A stretch of 64,000 nt of DNA from assembly GCA_012931725.1 (NCBI GenBank), contig CM022948.1, positions 44,356,018 through 44,420,017 of the forward strand. The letters are read 5' to 3'. The stretch's first letter is position 1, and the number at the start of each line of letters is the position of its first letter. The notes under the pieces were generated by a model. It saw only the letters and a program-made list of their open reading frames with translations. It did not search any database and was not told the origin of the DNA. The translations under genes and the position numbers were made by a program. Origin of the DNA: Litsea cubeba (lineage: Eukaryota; Streptophyta; Magnoliopsida; Laurales; Lauraceae). Below, one piece after another: positions 46,501 to 57,473 of the stretch.

Positions 46501-48304
46501 AGAGAAGCACAAGATAGGCTTTCTCGGTGACCAGGGCGTCATTGGTTCTAAAGCTGTTCGAGAAATACCTGATGAGGCTTTAGAGCAGCTAGAACAAGAG
46601 GAAGCCGAACTTGGCGCTTGGATGCAAGCGGCACAGAGGCAAGCTTCCGTGGAGTCTACTGGCAAGAGTAGACCATCCAGTGAGGAGTCAAGTGGGAAAC
46701 CTGACTCTGACAGCGGGGCAGGTTCCTCCAAGAAGCGAGCCCACAGGAGTAAGAGGAGGAGGAGTCATCGCAGCAAGGGGCAGCATGAGGACTCTCCTGA
46801 CTTGGAAGTTCCTCTTACTATCAATGAGGATGTGCCAGTGGATGCTGACGAGCCTCCAAAGAAGAGAAGCCGAGAAGAAGAGACCGTCGGTGAAGGTATG
46901 ATTCTTCCTTTTTCTCTTTCCATTTGTTTTCATGGGATTTTTCCATGTTCTGATTTGCTTCTTGTTTCTGCTTTTCTTTTTTTTTAGCAGAGGAAGACTT
47001 GGTGATGCCTGAGGTTCCAGTCGATGAGGTGGTGACAGATCCTGTCGAGGCACCTGAAGAAGAACCGAGGGACTCTGGAGTGAATCCAGAATCTCCAATT
47101 GGTACGACTTCTTCTTTTTTTTGCTTCTTTTTTTTTGTCTGTGACTTGGTTTGCTAACACATTTCTTGCCAGCTGACTTGCCAGAGGATTCCGATGACTT
47201 TGAACCATCGATGGATGCAAATGTTGATGATGCTTCCGATGAGTTCATGGAGGAAGAAAGTGTTCCGCCAGTCGTCGAAGAAGGTATTTTGTAGTTATAA
47301 CCCTGATAATGATTTTCAAACAGGATCATATTCATACCTTTTTGTGTTTCTTTGGCAGGTTTTGAAGTGACAGAGGAGGGTCCGTCGCTTCCTTCAGAAC
47401 CAGAGCAAGGGATGCCTAGAGGTTGATCCAGAGGTAGAGACTCCTGGGACCAGTTCTGACAATGTTGAGGAGATACCTCGTGCTGAGATTCCTTCCCGAG
47501 CAGGAGCAGCTTCAACTGGAAAGAGTTCTTTTGTTACTCTTCCAACAGATGATGACATGAGCAGCCGACCAACGGAGTTGGGCGAATCTTCAGCTGGGCC
47601 ATCTCTTCTTTTTTGCGAAGAAGGTGGTGGTGCGAGTTCTGAGCTCTTGGATTGAGACTCTGCTTTCTGGGCACTTAGATGCCGGATTTGGGATGATCCA
47701 GCATGTACGTGAGATTCTCGGTGATGCTGAAGAGGCTGGTCTAGATGTCACAAGCGCCAGGGCGATCATTGATAGGATCATTGAGCTGGGTGACAGGTGG
47801 TTTGAGACCATTGGTTTTCCTGATGATCAGTTCTTCAAGGAGATGTTCCTGGACCCTGCGAATATGGCTCAGTCTAACCTGAATGAGGCTACAGAAAGCA
47901 GGAAGCAGGTAGTCCAAGAGAAGAACTTAGAAGAGCTAAACATCATTGGGCTGACACATGACCTGAACATCCTTGATAGGGAGGTCAATGAGGCCAGGAG
48001 ACGTCTTGAGCATCTGCAGGCACAAGTCGCTGCCAAGTGGAGTGCAATAACAGAGGCTCGTGAAAGGGAGACTCCTCTGATTCACCGGGTTGCAGATGCC
48101 GATCGGGTTCTCAAAAGGAAGTCTGATGAGAACAAACAATGGCGAACTGCTCGAGATAAGCTTCTTGGTGCGAAAGAAGGGGTACAGCCCACTCCAGCAT
48201 CTCATGGCAAATTCCTGAAGAAGCGTGCCTTGGAATCCTTGACGGCTGAGGCTAAAAGTTTGCTTGAGGAGCTGAACTCTTGGCTGGAGACCATTTTTGA
48301 TTGA
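43542..48304 (+). CDS. Antisense five-exon gene for a plant mobile domain (PMD) protein carried by the Tat element
   Basis: Exons are 43542-43551, 44391-46895, 46988-47101, 47173-47283 and 47359-48304. All four introns are GT-AG and interrupt codons after base 1. About 1,227 codons result if two single-base insertions in exon 5 (near 47421 and 47611) are disregarded; exon 2 has no stop over 835 codons. Features: Ser/Arg-rich N-terminus; PMD-like domain at residues about 245-485 (GEIGFSLKELSIITGLPI near 283, then AVYLTYWLGQTIF); basic tract KKRAHRSKRRR near 783, a likely nuclear signal; acidic exons 3-4; coiled-coil C-terminus. PMD proteins such as MAIN/MAIL1 act in the nucleus, and PMDs are known inside Ty3/Gypsy elements. 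The role here is unknown. The PMD call is by motif memory. Confidence 0.82.
43552..44390 (+). other. First intron of the antisense PMD gene
   Basis: The donor is CAA|GTAAGT and the acceptor ccttttcag|GTGG, joining ATG GCT TCA A to GT. The 839 bp intron is extremely T-rich. It carries the palindromes AGATCCGTACGGATCT (43785-43800), GGCCGTACGGCC (43801-43812) and GGCCACGTGGCC (43809-43820). A gagaaagtttcttttctttt unit is then repeated three to four times to 44010. The long Phe-rich ORFs here are artefacts of poly-T. Confidence 0.8.
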
Positions 48305-49989
48305 GCTCCTGTATTTTTTTTAACAGAAACCATCCTTCTCTCTTTTTTGGTACCACTTGTATTTTTTTTTTTGTACCTTTTTTTTTAGTGCTTGTGAACA
48401 CTTTCCTTTTTTTTTTGGTACCACATGTATTTTTTTGGTACTCTTTTTTTTTTAGTGCTTGTGAACACTTTCCTTTTTTTTTGGTACCACATGTATTTTT
48501 TTGGTACTCTTTTTTTTTGTAGTGCTTGTGAACACTTTCTTTTTTTTGGTACCACATGTATTCTTTTTGGTACTCTCTTTTTTTTTGTTATCCCTACGCT
48601 TACTTGAATCTTTTTGTGATAAAGGTAATTGCTAAATGGGATGCTCTTCTTTTTTTTGTTTTGTTATCCCTACGCTCACTTGAATCTTTTTGTGATAAAA
48701 GTAATTGCTAAATGGGATTTGATCAAAAGCTTGTCGTTTTGTGAAAATCTTTTGTCAAATGATTATTTTGGCATGGAAGCTAGATTTTTCCTTGTGGCAT
48801 GGAAGCCAATTTTGGCATGAGAGCCAGCTTTTTTTTGTGTGGCATTGATAGCCGAGTTTTTTTTTTTTGTGGCATCTATAGCCAGTTTTGGTGGCATTGA
48901 TAGCAGGTTTGTTTTGTGGCATCTATAGCCGATTTTTGGTGGCATTGATAGCCTGTTTTGTTTTGGTGGCATTGATAGCCGGGTTTTTTGAAATCCAAGT
49001 TTTTTGTTTATGGCATTGATAGCCAGTTTTGTTTTGGTGGCATTGATAGCCGGTTTGTGGCATTTATAGCCTGTTTTGTTTTGGTGGCATTGATAGCCGG
49101 TTTGTGGCATTTATAGCCTGTTTTGTTTTGGTGGCATTGATAGCCGGTTTGGTTTTCAAAAATGCAAGTATCGACTAAAAGTCGCCTCCCTGCTGAATGT
49201 TCTTGCAAGTATCGATGGAATGTCGCATCCTTGCTCATTCGGTTACGAGTATCGATGAAATGCCGCATCCTCGCGGATTTGGGTGTAAGTATCGATGGAA
49301 TGTCGCATCCTTGCTTTTCAAAAATTTTGGTTTTGCGGGTACTGACTTGATGTCGTTTCCCCATGATTTTTGAAATTTGTGGTTTTCTCGAACCTTTGAG
49401 TTATGGATATCAACTGAAATGTTGCGTCTCCATGGTTTTTTAGGTTTTTTCGAACCTTTGAAATTTGGGTTGTGGGTATCAACTGAAATGTTGCGTCTCC
49501 ACAGTTTTGGATTTTGCAAGTATCGACGAAATGTCGCTTCCCTGCAATTTTGGAAGTGTTGAACGTGGTTCGTATGCTTCCGATTTGTGCGAGTATCGAC
49601 TAAGCGTCGCTTCCCCGCGGTTTTTTTTTTTTTGAAAAACCATTTTTTTTTGTTTAAAGACACAAGGGTCATAAGTTTTGACCTAAAATCATTTTGGCGG
49701 TAAAAGGCAGGGTGGACTAGGGTGGAAATCCCTGAATCCGGATTTTGTTTCAAACCTTGAATTTTGGGTTCAAGGGTTGAAAATTTTGGTCAAGTTAGGG
49801 AAAGGTTCCTAAACTTGGATATATTTTTTTTTTGAACAATGAAACGATGAAAGTTTTGCATTGTTTTAAATTTCTAGAAATTTCAACATTTGATATGAAA
49901 ATTCTAAAAAAAGGGTGGGTTTAGCGAGCGTGTACCTGGAAACCAGTTTTGGCCATACAGGCATTGCTCTTACCCAGTTGGATAAGTCT
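48305..49989 (-). repeat. Right Tat post-pol spacer with three tandem-repeat blocks
   Basis: Block A (48335-48605) holds a 67 bp unit with gtgcttgtgaacactttc at 48388, 48455 and 48522; a repeated taaatgggat segment follows to about 48720. Block B (48770-49150) has many 30-45 bp units of a ggcattgatagccggttt theme. Block C (49160-49620) repeats gtatcgatggaatgtcgcat and gggtatcaactgaaatgttg themes. The left copy has the same blocks in different copy number. 49623-49989 is unique sequence with no recognised feature. Confidence 0.85.
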
Positions 49990-51777
49990 TCAAGGGTAGT
50001 ACCGCTTTAAGAACTTGCCGTTGATGGGCAGCATGCACCTGTCACCTTCCATGTTTAGGAGTGCGTATGCGCCATTAGAGAAAACCTTGTCGATGACGTA
50101 GGGTCCCTCCCATTTTGGCTCAAATTTGCCTTTGGACTTGTGAGCGAAGACCATTGGTCTTTTTACCGCAAGAACCAAGTCACTCTTTTTGTAGGCGCGT
50201 TGCCTGACCTTTTTATCGAAAGATCCTGCCATGCGTGCTTGGTAAAGTTCAATGCTTTGTTGAGCTTCGAGCCGTCTCTTATCGAGATTGTCCAGCTCAT
50301 GGAGTCACAATTTGACATTGCTTTCTTGAGTCATGTCATTTTGCAAGGATACCCTCAAGGAAGGAATTTGTACTTCCAAGGGCATGATAGCTTCGCATCC
50401 ATAGACTAAGGAGAATGGTGTGCTATGGGTTGGTCCTCGAACGGTGGTTCGATAGGTCCATAAAGCTTCAGACATTTTGTCGCTCCAGTCTCTTTTGTAA
50501 CTAGAGACCATTTTTTTGAGGATTTTGTAGAGTATCTTGTTGAAAGCTTCCGCTAACCCGTTTGCTGCCGGATTGTATGGAGTCGAAGGACAGCTTTGGA
50601 TTTTATATTTGTCGCAGAACCTGTAGAATCGATGATCCCGGAACTGTGGTCCGTTATTATGGACGAATCTTTTGGGTATGCCGAAACGACAAATGATGTT
50701 GGTGCGCAGGAACTGAAGGACTGATGAGGTCTTCATTTCATTAAACGCAAATGCTTCTGACCACTTGGAGAAATAATCCGTAGCGGCGAAGATGAAGCGA
50801 TGACCTTTGCTCGAAGGGGGAGAAATAGGACCTATGATGTCCATACCCCAGGCTTCGAAAGGCCATGAGATCGCTGTAGGATGCAGCCATTCTGGAGGCA
50901 TGTGAATGTAATCTCCATGAACTTGGCATTGTTGGCAGCGCTTAGCAAATTGCATTGCGTCAGCTACCATGGTAGGCCAGTAATATCCTAACCTTTTTAT
51001 CGGATCATAGAGCTTAGGTCCAGCCTGATGAGCTCCGCAAAGACCAGCATGAACTTCTTTGAGTGTTTCTTCAGCCTCTTGTTGTGACAAGCAGCGTAGA
51101 AGTACTCCGTTGAAGGATTTCCTGTAAAGGATTTTTGAAGGAATATCCAAATGAAAGCTTGGGGTTCGCCTTTGGGTGCTTACCCATTCTTTTGGATCTT
51201 CAGGTAGGATTCCGAACATAATGTAATCAATGAATGGATCCCTCCAGTCGCCGATTGAAGTTTGAAGGATTGAAATCCTACTTCCAACCACTTGGTGGCA
51301 TTCAGCAACAGCTTGGTGTGTGTTAAGAGGAGGAAGGATTCTTCTTTCGCACACTGTGATTTGCATGTTTTCCCCTTCCTGGATTGCCATGGATGCGGCA
51401 AGTCCGGCTAGGGCATCTGCACGTATGTTTTCACTTCTACAAATGTGGGTGATGTGACAGATGTCAAACTTTTGCATAAGTGATTGTGCCTTGTTGTAGT
51501 AAGGCAACAAATCTGGCTTCCTGACTTCAAATTTCTGATTCATCTGGTTGACGATCAGTTGAGAGTCTCCAAAGACTTCCAGCATGGTGATACCGGATTC
51601 GATGGCGAGTTCCAATCCTAAGATCAGAGCTTGATATTCAGCTGCATTGTTTGTGCATGGTTCCAGTAGCGAGAAAGCATGTGGAATCATGTATTTGTCG
51701 GGGCTAACAAAGAGGATGCCAACTCCCGAGATCAGCTGTCTTTTTTCATTTGTCCTGGTTGCACCGTCAAAGTACAT
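49990..51777 (-). pseudogene. Tat archaeal-type RNase H and integrase (right copy, two breaks from intact)
   Basis: Open from 51777 to 50305. The archaeal-type RNase H keeps its acidic residues (MYFDGA, NNAAEYQAL, GDSQLIVNQ, RADALAG). The integrase zinc domain follows (CGAHQAG region, CQQCQVHG), then the DDE core: MDIIGPI, then HNNGPQF where the left copy has HDNGPQF, so the second catalytic Asp is lost; the Glu of GLAEAFNK is kept. A CGA-to-TGA stop ends the frame at 50305. The C-terminal domain continues in 49990-50232 and ends KRYYP plus stop. The reading frame upstream is closed by a TGG-to-TGA change at about 51780. Confidence 0.93.
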
Positions 51778-53870
51778 GTCTCAGGAGGCACTTTGTGAGA
51801 AAGTCTCCACATTGTAGACTGGTTCGTCTGGGAGATCATCTCTGAGCGGAGAATCTTTAGGCAATGGATGCTCTGCGAGGAAGTCCGCTAGAGCTTGCCC
51901 TTTGATTGCTTTTTGTGGTACATACCTAATATCAAATTGTGACAGAAGGATGGACCATTTTGCCAGTCGAGCATTGAGAGAACCTGCCTTTGTGACAAGG
52001 ACCTTCAAGAGGTTGACCCTCGAGACCAGGTATACTGTGTTGGAAAGCAAGTAGTGACGCAGCTTTTGTACGGCGACCATCACTGCAAGACATTCTTTTT
52101 CGACTGGAGAGTAGCGATGCTCTGCACCTACTAGCATGCGGCTGAGGTAATATAGAGCAGCTTCTTTTCTTTGATCATTTTCTTGCGCAAGCAGAGCTCC
52201 CAAAGAGTGATCAAGGGCTCTTGTGTACAAGATGAATGGTTTTCCAGTGGTAGGAGCAGCTAACACTGGAGGTTTTGTCAGGTATGACTTGATGTCTTGG
52301 AAAGCAGCTTCACAGTCAGCATCCCAGACAAAGTTTACACCTTTTTTCATCAATCGGGAGAATGGACGGCATTTCCCCGAAAGATTGGAGATGAACCGTC
52401 TGATGTAGGCCAATCTTCCTTGAAGCCCTTTGAGTTCTCTCAAGGTTCTTGGAGAGGGCATTTCTAGAATGGCTTTGACTTTTATGGGGTCAAGCTCTAT
52501 TCCAGCTTTCCGAACTAAGAATCCGAGGAACTTACCCGACGAGACGCCGAAGAAGCATTTCAAAGGATTCATTCACAGTTTGTGTTTGAGAAGCCGGAGG
52601 AAGACTTCTCGAAGGTTTTCGAGATGATCTTCTTTTCTTTTGCTTTTGACGGCGAGGTCATTAACGTAACATTCAACCGTCTTGTGCTGCATATCTTGGA
52701 ATATTTTCATCATAGCCCTATGATATGTGGCACCAGCACTTTTCAGACCAAATGGCATGAAGTGTAGCAATACACGCCAAATGGGGTCCGAAAAGATGTA
52801 TGTTTTTCATCTTCAGGATGCATCTTTATCTGATTGTAGCCAGAGAAACCATCCATGAATGTCATTCGCTCGAATCCACAGGTATTATCGATCATTACCT
52901 CTGGTATGGGGAGCGGAAATTCATCTTTAGGGCATGCGCCGTTCAGGTCTCTATAGTCAATACAGACCCTGATCTGCCCATTTTTCTTTGTCACGGGGAC
53001 AATGTTGGCCAACCATTCAGGATGTTGTTCCTCACGGATGAAGCCGACGCTTTTAAGTTTTTGAACTTCTTGTTCAATTTTATCCATCACATCTGGACGG
53101 AATCTTCTTTGGCCTTGCTTGACAGGCTTGATGTCTTCTTGAAGATTGAGTTTGTGAACCACTATTTTGGGGTCTAAGCCTGGCATTTCAGCGTAAGACC
53201 AAGCAAAGCAATCAACGAACTCACGAAGAAAGGCGATATACTCGGGTAACTCATCATCCTTTATATTCTTGCTTATGAATACAGGACGTGGGTTATCTGG
53301 TGTTCCCAAGTCTATCTTTTGAACAGGATCTTCTGTTGGAAGGTTCGAAGGTGGTTCCTCCACAATATTTTCGGAGGCTTCCAGCTCAACGAAACCTTCT
53401 GGGTTTTCAAAGGCATTTCCAGACCAAGGTTTTGTTCCTTTCCACGGGTCTTCTTGATCGGTAATTTTCCCAAGGCTTGCTATGAGATGATCCCAATCGC
53501 ATGTTGAAACCGGGTCGAAGTAGGCTACTTCTTTTGGAGATGAGGGTTCTTTTGGGTCAGAAGACCACACGTCTATTCCATCGGACAACTCCTCTTCATT
53601 TTCGGAGAAATCGTGCCAATTGGATGAGCTTCCTGGATCTTTGTCAGGTGACTCATTAAAGAGATATCTAGGGAGATCGATGTCTTCATGGACTTGAGAA
53701 GTTGAGGCTTGGTCAGTATATTGACTTTTAAGCCTTTGTGTCAACTGTCTCAAGGGAGTGTCGGGATCATACCCTAACCCGTGTGAAGACTTTTCTACAT
53801 AGCCGTAGAGTCTCCAATCTTCCAGCTGGCTTTTGGTCAAGACGGGCCCCAATGGCGTGAGAATACCGCG
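51778..53870 (-). pseudogene. Tat RT and RNase H with upstream acidic linker (right copy, broken)
   Basis: Reading leftward, the frame from 53870 starts inside the G-patch (GRGILTPLGP) and goes through an acidic linker into the RT (CIDYRDLNGA, FMDGFSGYNQI). A one-base loss near 52765 shifts frame just before MPFGLKSAGATY. The active site reads YVND instead of YVDD. A CGA-to-TGA stop lies at about 52573. RNase H (51781-52572) follows intact, with ALDHSLGALLAQ and EKECLAVM. Beyond 53870 the Copia element begins. RT and RNase H would synthesise the element's cDNA. The catalytic substitution alone should abolish activity. Confidence 0.93.
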
Positions 53871-53875
53871 TCCTT

Positions 53876-54992
53876 TGTTGGATATCGCGATCACTGAGAG
53901 GGGGGGGGGGGTGAATCAGTGATTTCTAAAAACAGGTCCAATTCAACAACAAAACAAGTCAAACCACACAATGACACCAGATTTAACGTGGTTCACCAAA
54001 AGGCTACGTCCACGGATCAAAACCGTCCGAACAACGATCCGGTACAGGTCTGAATATATTTAGTCGCACCAACGACAAAGAGCACCAACCCTTAGTTTCA
54101 GATAGAACCAACTATCTAGGAAGCACCGACTCCCCTTACAATTTATCTGCACCCACAGATAGGATCACCAAACCCCAAACACCAAGCACCAACTTGATGT
54201 AAAAACAGAATAGAAGATTAACTCTGTCTACAGCCCTTCCCCTCTACAATTCTCTCTTTCTCAGTCCCTTACAAATTGAAATTAAAGCATAAACAGAGAG
54301 ACACTTATCTTATGGACGAAAACATCATCTTCAAGAGCACATCCTCGTCCTCACTTGCTGTAGAAAGATGCAGCACAACAGCACACAGCAACACAGCAAC
54401 ACAGCAACCTCTTCTCTCTTCTCTTCTCTCTTCTCTTCTGGTGTCTCTTTAGAACAACCCATACATGCCTTTTTATAGGTTATGTTAACCCTTAATTGTA
54501 TTCAAAACAGGCTACAATTCGTTTAGAAAGAGTCCCAAACAAATTAGATAAGAGTGCTGAATTTTCGTGCAAGACTTCTGATTCTGCGCAACTCTGGTTC
54601 CCGTGCTCGGTCGACATCCTTGCTTGCTCGGTCGACCGAAGACACTGTCTGGAAACAGACAACTATCGCGCTCGGTCGACATCCTAGGGTCCCGGTCAAC
54701 CGAAGACACACTGTGTCACGAAAATAACTGAGAGGTGCCTGAATCTGTTTCTGCAGGTTTCTCTTTGCTCGGTCGACCGCATGAGGTGCCCGGTCGACCG
54801 CGTGCTCTGCTTCAGGAATTCTGAATTCCTGACTGTTTCAATTCTGATTCTTCTTTTCAGCTCTATCAACACTAGCCTACTATCATCATGCTTGTGACAA
54901 TGTGTTGACAATAATTCCAACTCAAATCAATACTTGAGATACTATCTTCTTCAATTCGTCAAAAGACTTTCAAGTCATCTCAAATTCCAACA
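53876..54992 (-). repeat. Copia 3' LTR
   Basis: A direct repeat of 57474-58590. It carries CGGTCGACCG palindromes at 54629-54638, 54770-54779 and 54791-54800 and a longer G run near its left end (53899-53910) than the partner LTR. Confidence 0.95.
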
Positions 54993-55005
54993 ATCTCCCC
55001 CTTTG
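54993..55005 (-). other. Copia polypurine tract
   Basis: On the minus strand AAAGGGGGAGAT directly precedes the 3' LTR. Confidence 0.9.
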
Positions 55006-55238
55006 GAATTGTTGGCAACACTATTGGAACTTCAACACTCACTTGGAACCAATTTTGAAATTCTGAAATAACAACCATGCACTGTCAACAATCTCCCCCT
55101 AGCTTTCATAGAATAACATCTCTCCTTGCTATCATAGCATAACATCTCTCCCCCTTTGACACCAAGTCCAAAGGGACCAAACCGAGGAGCGAATAGGATT
55201 TTCAATGAATGCATTGCTCCCCCTTTCAAGCACAACTC

Positions 55239-57419
55239 CTACGGTTTAGGAGAGTGAGTAACTCCTAACTTTTTCCGGAGATACTCGAAGACTTCCTTTG
55301 GCAGAGGTTTCGTGAAAATATCAGCCACTTGCTCAGTTGTTGGAACATATTCCAACTTGACCTCTCCATCAGCAACTTTATCTTTGAGAAAATGATAACG
55401 AATTGCTACATGCTTTGTTCGAGAGTGCTGAACAGGATTCTTAGATATATGAATTGCACTCGTGTTGTCACATAGGATCGGCGTAGGATCCGTTGTAGGA
55501 AACTCCTAGATCAGAGAGCATTTGCCGCATCCATAACACTTGCGTACAACAAGTTGCCGCTGCAATATATTCCGCTTCCGCTGTCGAAAGGGATACTGAG
55601 TCTTGCTTCTTACTATGCCAAGCAACTAATCTTTCTCCAAGATAAAATGCGCCGCCGCTAGTACTCTTGCGATCATCTACGCATCCAGCCCAATCGGCAT
55701 CAGAATATGCAACAAGAGTGAAGGATTTGCCTTTGGGATACCAGATACCAAGCTCCATAGTACCTTTCAGATATCGAAAGATTCTTTTCACTGCTGTAAG
55801 GTGCGTTTCAGTTGGTGCTGCTTGAAAACGTGCAACCATACATACTGCTTGTAGAAGATCTGGTCTTGTAGCAGTCAAGTAGAGCAAGCTTCCTATCATA
55901 GAGCGATAGGTGGTATGATCAACGGACGAGGCCTTATCATCTTTGCTAAGCTTCGTGTTCGTTGACATTGGTGTGCTCACTGGCTTGCTGTCTTCCATAT
56001 TGAACCGTTTCAGCATTTCCTTAATGTACTTCATTTGTGATATGAAGATGCCATGTTTCAGCTGCTGAACTTGTAAACCAAGAAAGAACTTTAGTTCTCC
56101 AAGCATTGACATCTCAAATTCTTTCTTCATCTCTTCAGCAAAATTCCTGCACATCTTCTCATCATTGCCACCAAAGATTATGTCATCAACATAAACAATG
56201 ACAACCAGCTGTTTGCTTAACTCAGTTTTGACATACAGATTGCTATCAACCATTCCTTTATATTCTTCTACTTGAGTTTTCAAAGCAATAATAGAACTTT
56301 CAGATTCATGGAGAAGTTTCAGATTTTTCTTACTTGTTTTGCGTTCCATGCTAAGCTCCTCAAGTGCGGCTATGAGTTCCTCTTCAAGATTGACTTCAGC
56401 CTCCTCTTCCTCTTCCGGATCTAGCTCTTCTTCTTCTTCAACAGTGACCATGAAGAGAGCTTCGGTTGATTCATCATCGTCTGAAGTTTCAGACGTGCTG
56501 TCATCTTGTTGACATAGAAAGTTTTTAGCTTTGCCCCTTTTTCTGAAATTTCTCTTTCCTTTACTCTTTTCAGCATAAGAGTCATTATCATTGTCTTCTT
56601 TTAGCGGACACTTCGCAGCAAAGTGACCAATACCTCCACAATTGAAGCATTTAAAGGGTAGCTTCCCTTTGTACTTGCCATTGCTTCCTTTCTTCAATTT
56701 TCTAACAAATGAGCCTCAAGCTCATCATCATCAGAATCAACATCATGACCAGCAGTCTCTTTTGCCTTTTTCTGAACTTTGAAGGCCGTTTCTTTATCAG
56801 ATGAAGACGTCTTTCCTATGCGCATCTCATAGGCAGTTAGAGAACCATGTAATTCATCCATGGAAACTGCATTCAGATCTTTGGCTTCTTCGATGGCTGA
56901 GACTTTTGAATCAAACCGGGGAAGGAGAGATCTTAGAACCTTTTTGACGATGACCGGCTCTTTAATCTCCTCCCCTAGTCCACGAATGTCATTCGTGACT
57001 TCATTCACTCGTTGCATATACGAGTCAACATTCTCGCTTTCCTCCATGCGAAGAGACTCAAATTGAGAGCGATGAGTTTGCAATTTGGCTTCTTTAATCT
57101 TCTCATCACCTTCATGTATGCTTTGCAACTTGTCCCAAATTTCCTTAGCTGTTTTGCATGCAATTACTTTGACAAGCTCGCTGTCCACAAGGCCACTAAA
57201 GAGTGCATTCTGCGCCTTGGAGTCGTTGTCTGCCAACTTCTTCGATGCTGTATCATTGGGTACGGTGGCAGCATTGTAACCGGCTCTGACAGCCTCCCAA
57301 ACATCATAGCCAAGAGATTTGATGAAGGCTTGCATCCTAATCTTCCAAAAAGAGTAATTAGAACCATCAAACAGAGGTGCTTTCATATTCCCTGTATTGA
57401 CTGCCATGTGATTTGACAA
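55239..57419 (-). pseudogene. Copia Gag joined to RT end and RNase H (frameshifted, internally deleted)
   Basis: The Gag frame 57419-56694 starts MSNHMAVNTG and holds the Copia Gag core (LFDGSNYSFWKIRMQ, IWDKLQSIHEGDEKIKEAKL). One base appears lost near 56700. The next frame (56697-55468) has a CX2CX4HX4C knuckle, CFNCGGIGHFAAKC, an acidic coiled-coil, and then an in-frame jump at about 56200 to the RT active-site region (YVDDIIFGG) and RNase H (SDADWAGC, STAEAEYIA). A second frameshift near 55485 hides the RNase H tail, which is open to a stop at 55239-55241. The full element would encode protease, integrase and RT between these parts; about 2.5-3 kb is missing, by comparison with usual Copia length. 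Confidence 0.9.
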
Positions 57420-57459
57420 GAGATCACCCTGAGCGTATTAAACTGATCAAGGGAGCCTT

Positions 57460-57471
57460 GCTCTGATACCA
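57460..57471 (-). other. Copia primer binding site (initiator-Met tRNA)
   Basis: TGGTATCAGAGC on the minus strand, two bases after the 5' LTR end at 57474. Confidence 0.92.
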
Positions 57472-57473
57472 AT

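Noticed and set aside
48770..49620. Regular short repeats resembling a CRISPR array
   Set aside because: Units abut or vary in length without unique spacers, no cas genes exist, and the context is a plant retrotransposon.
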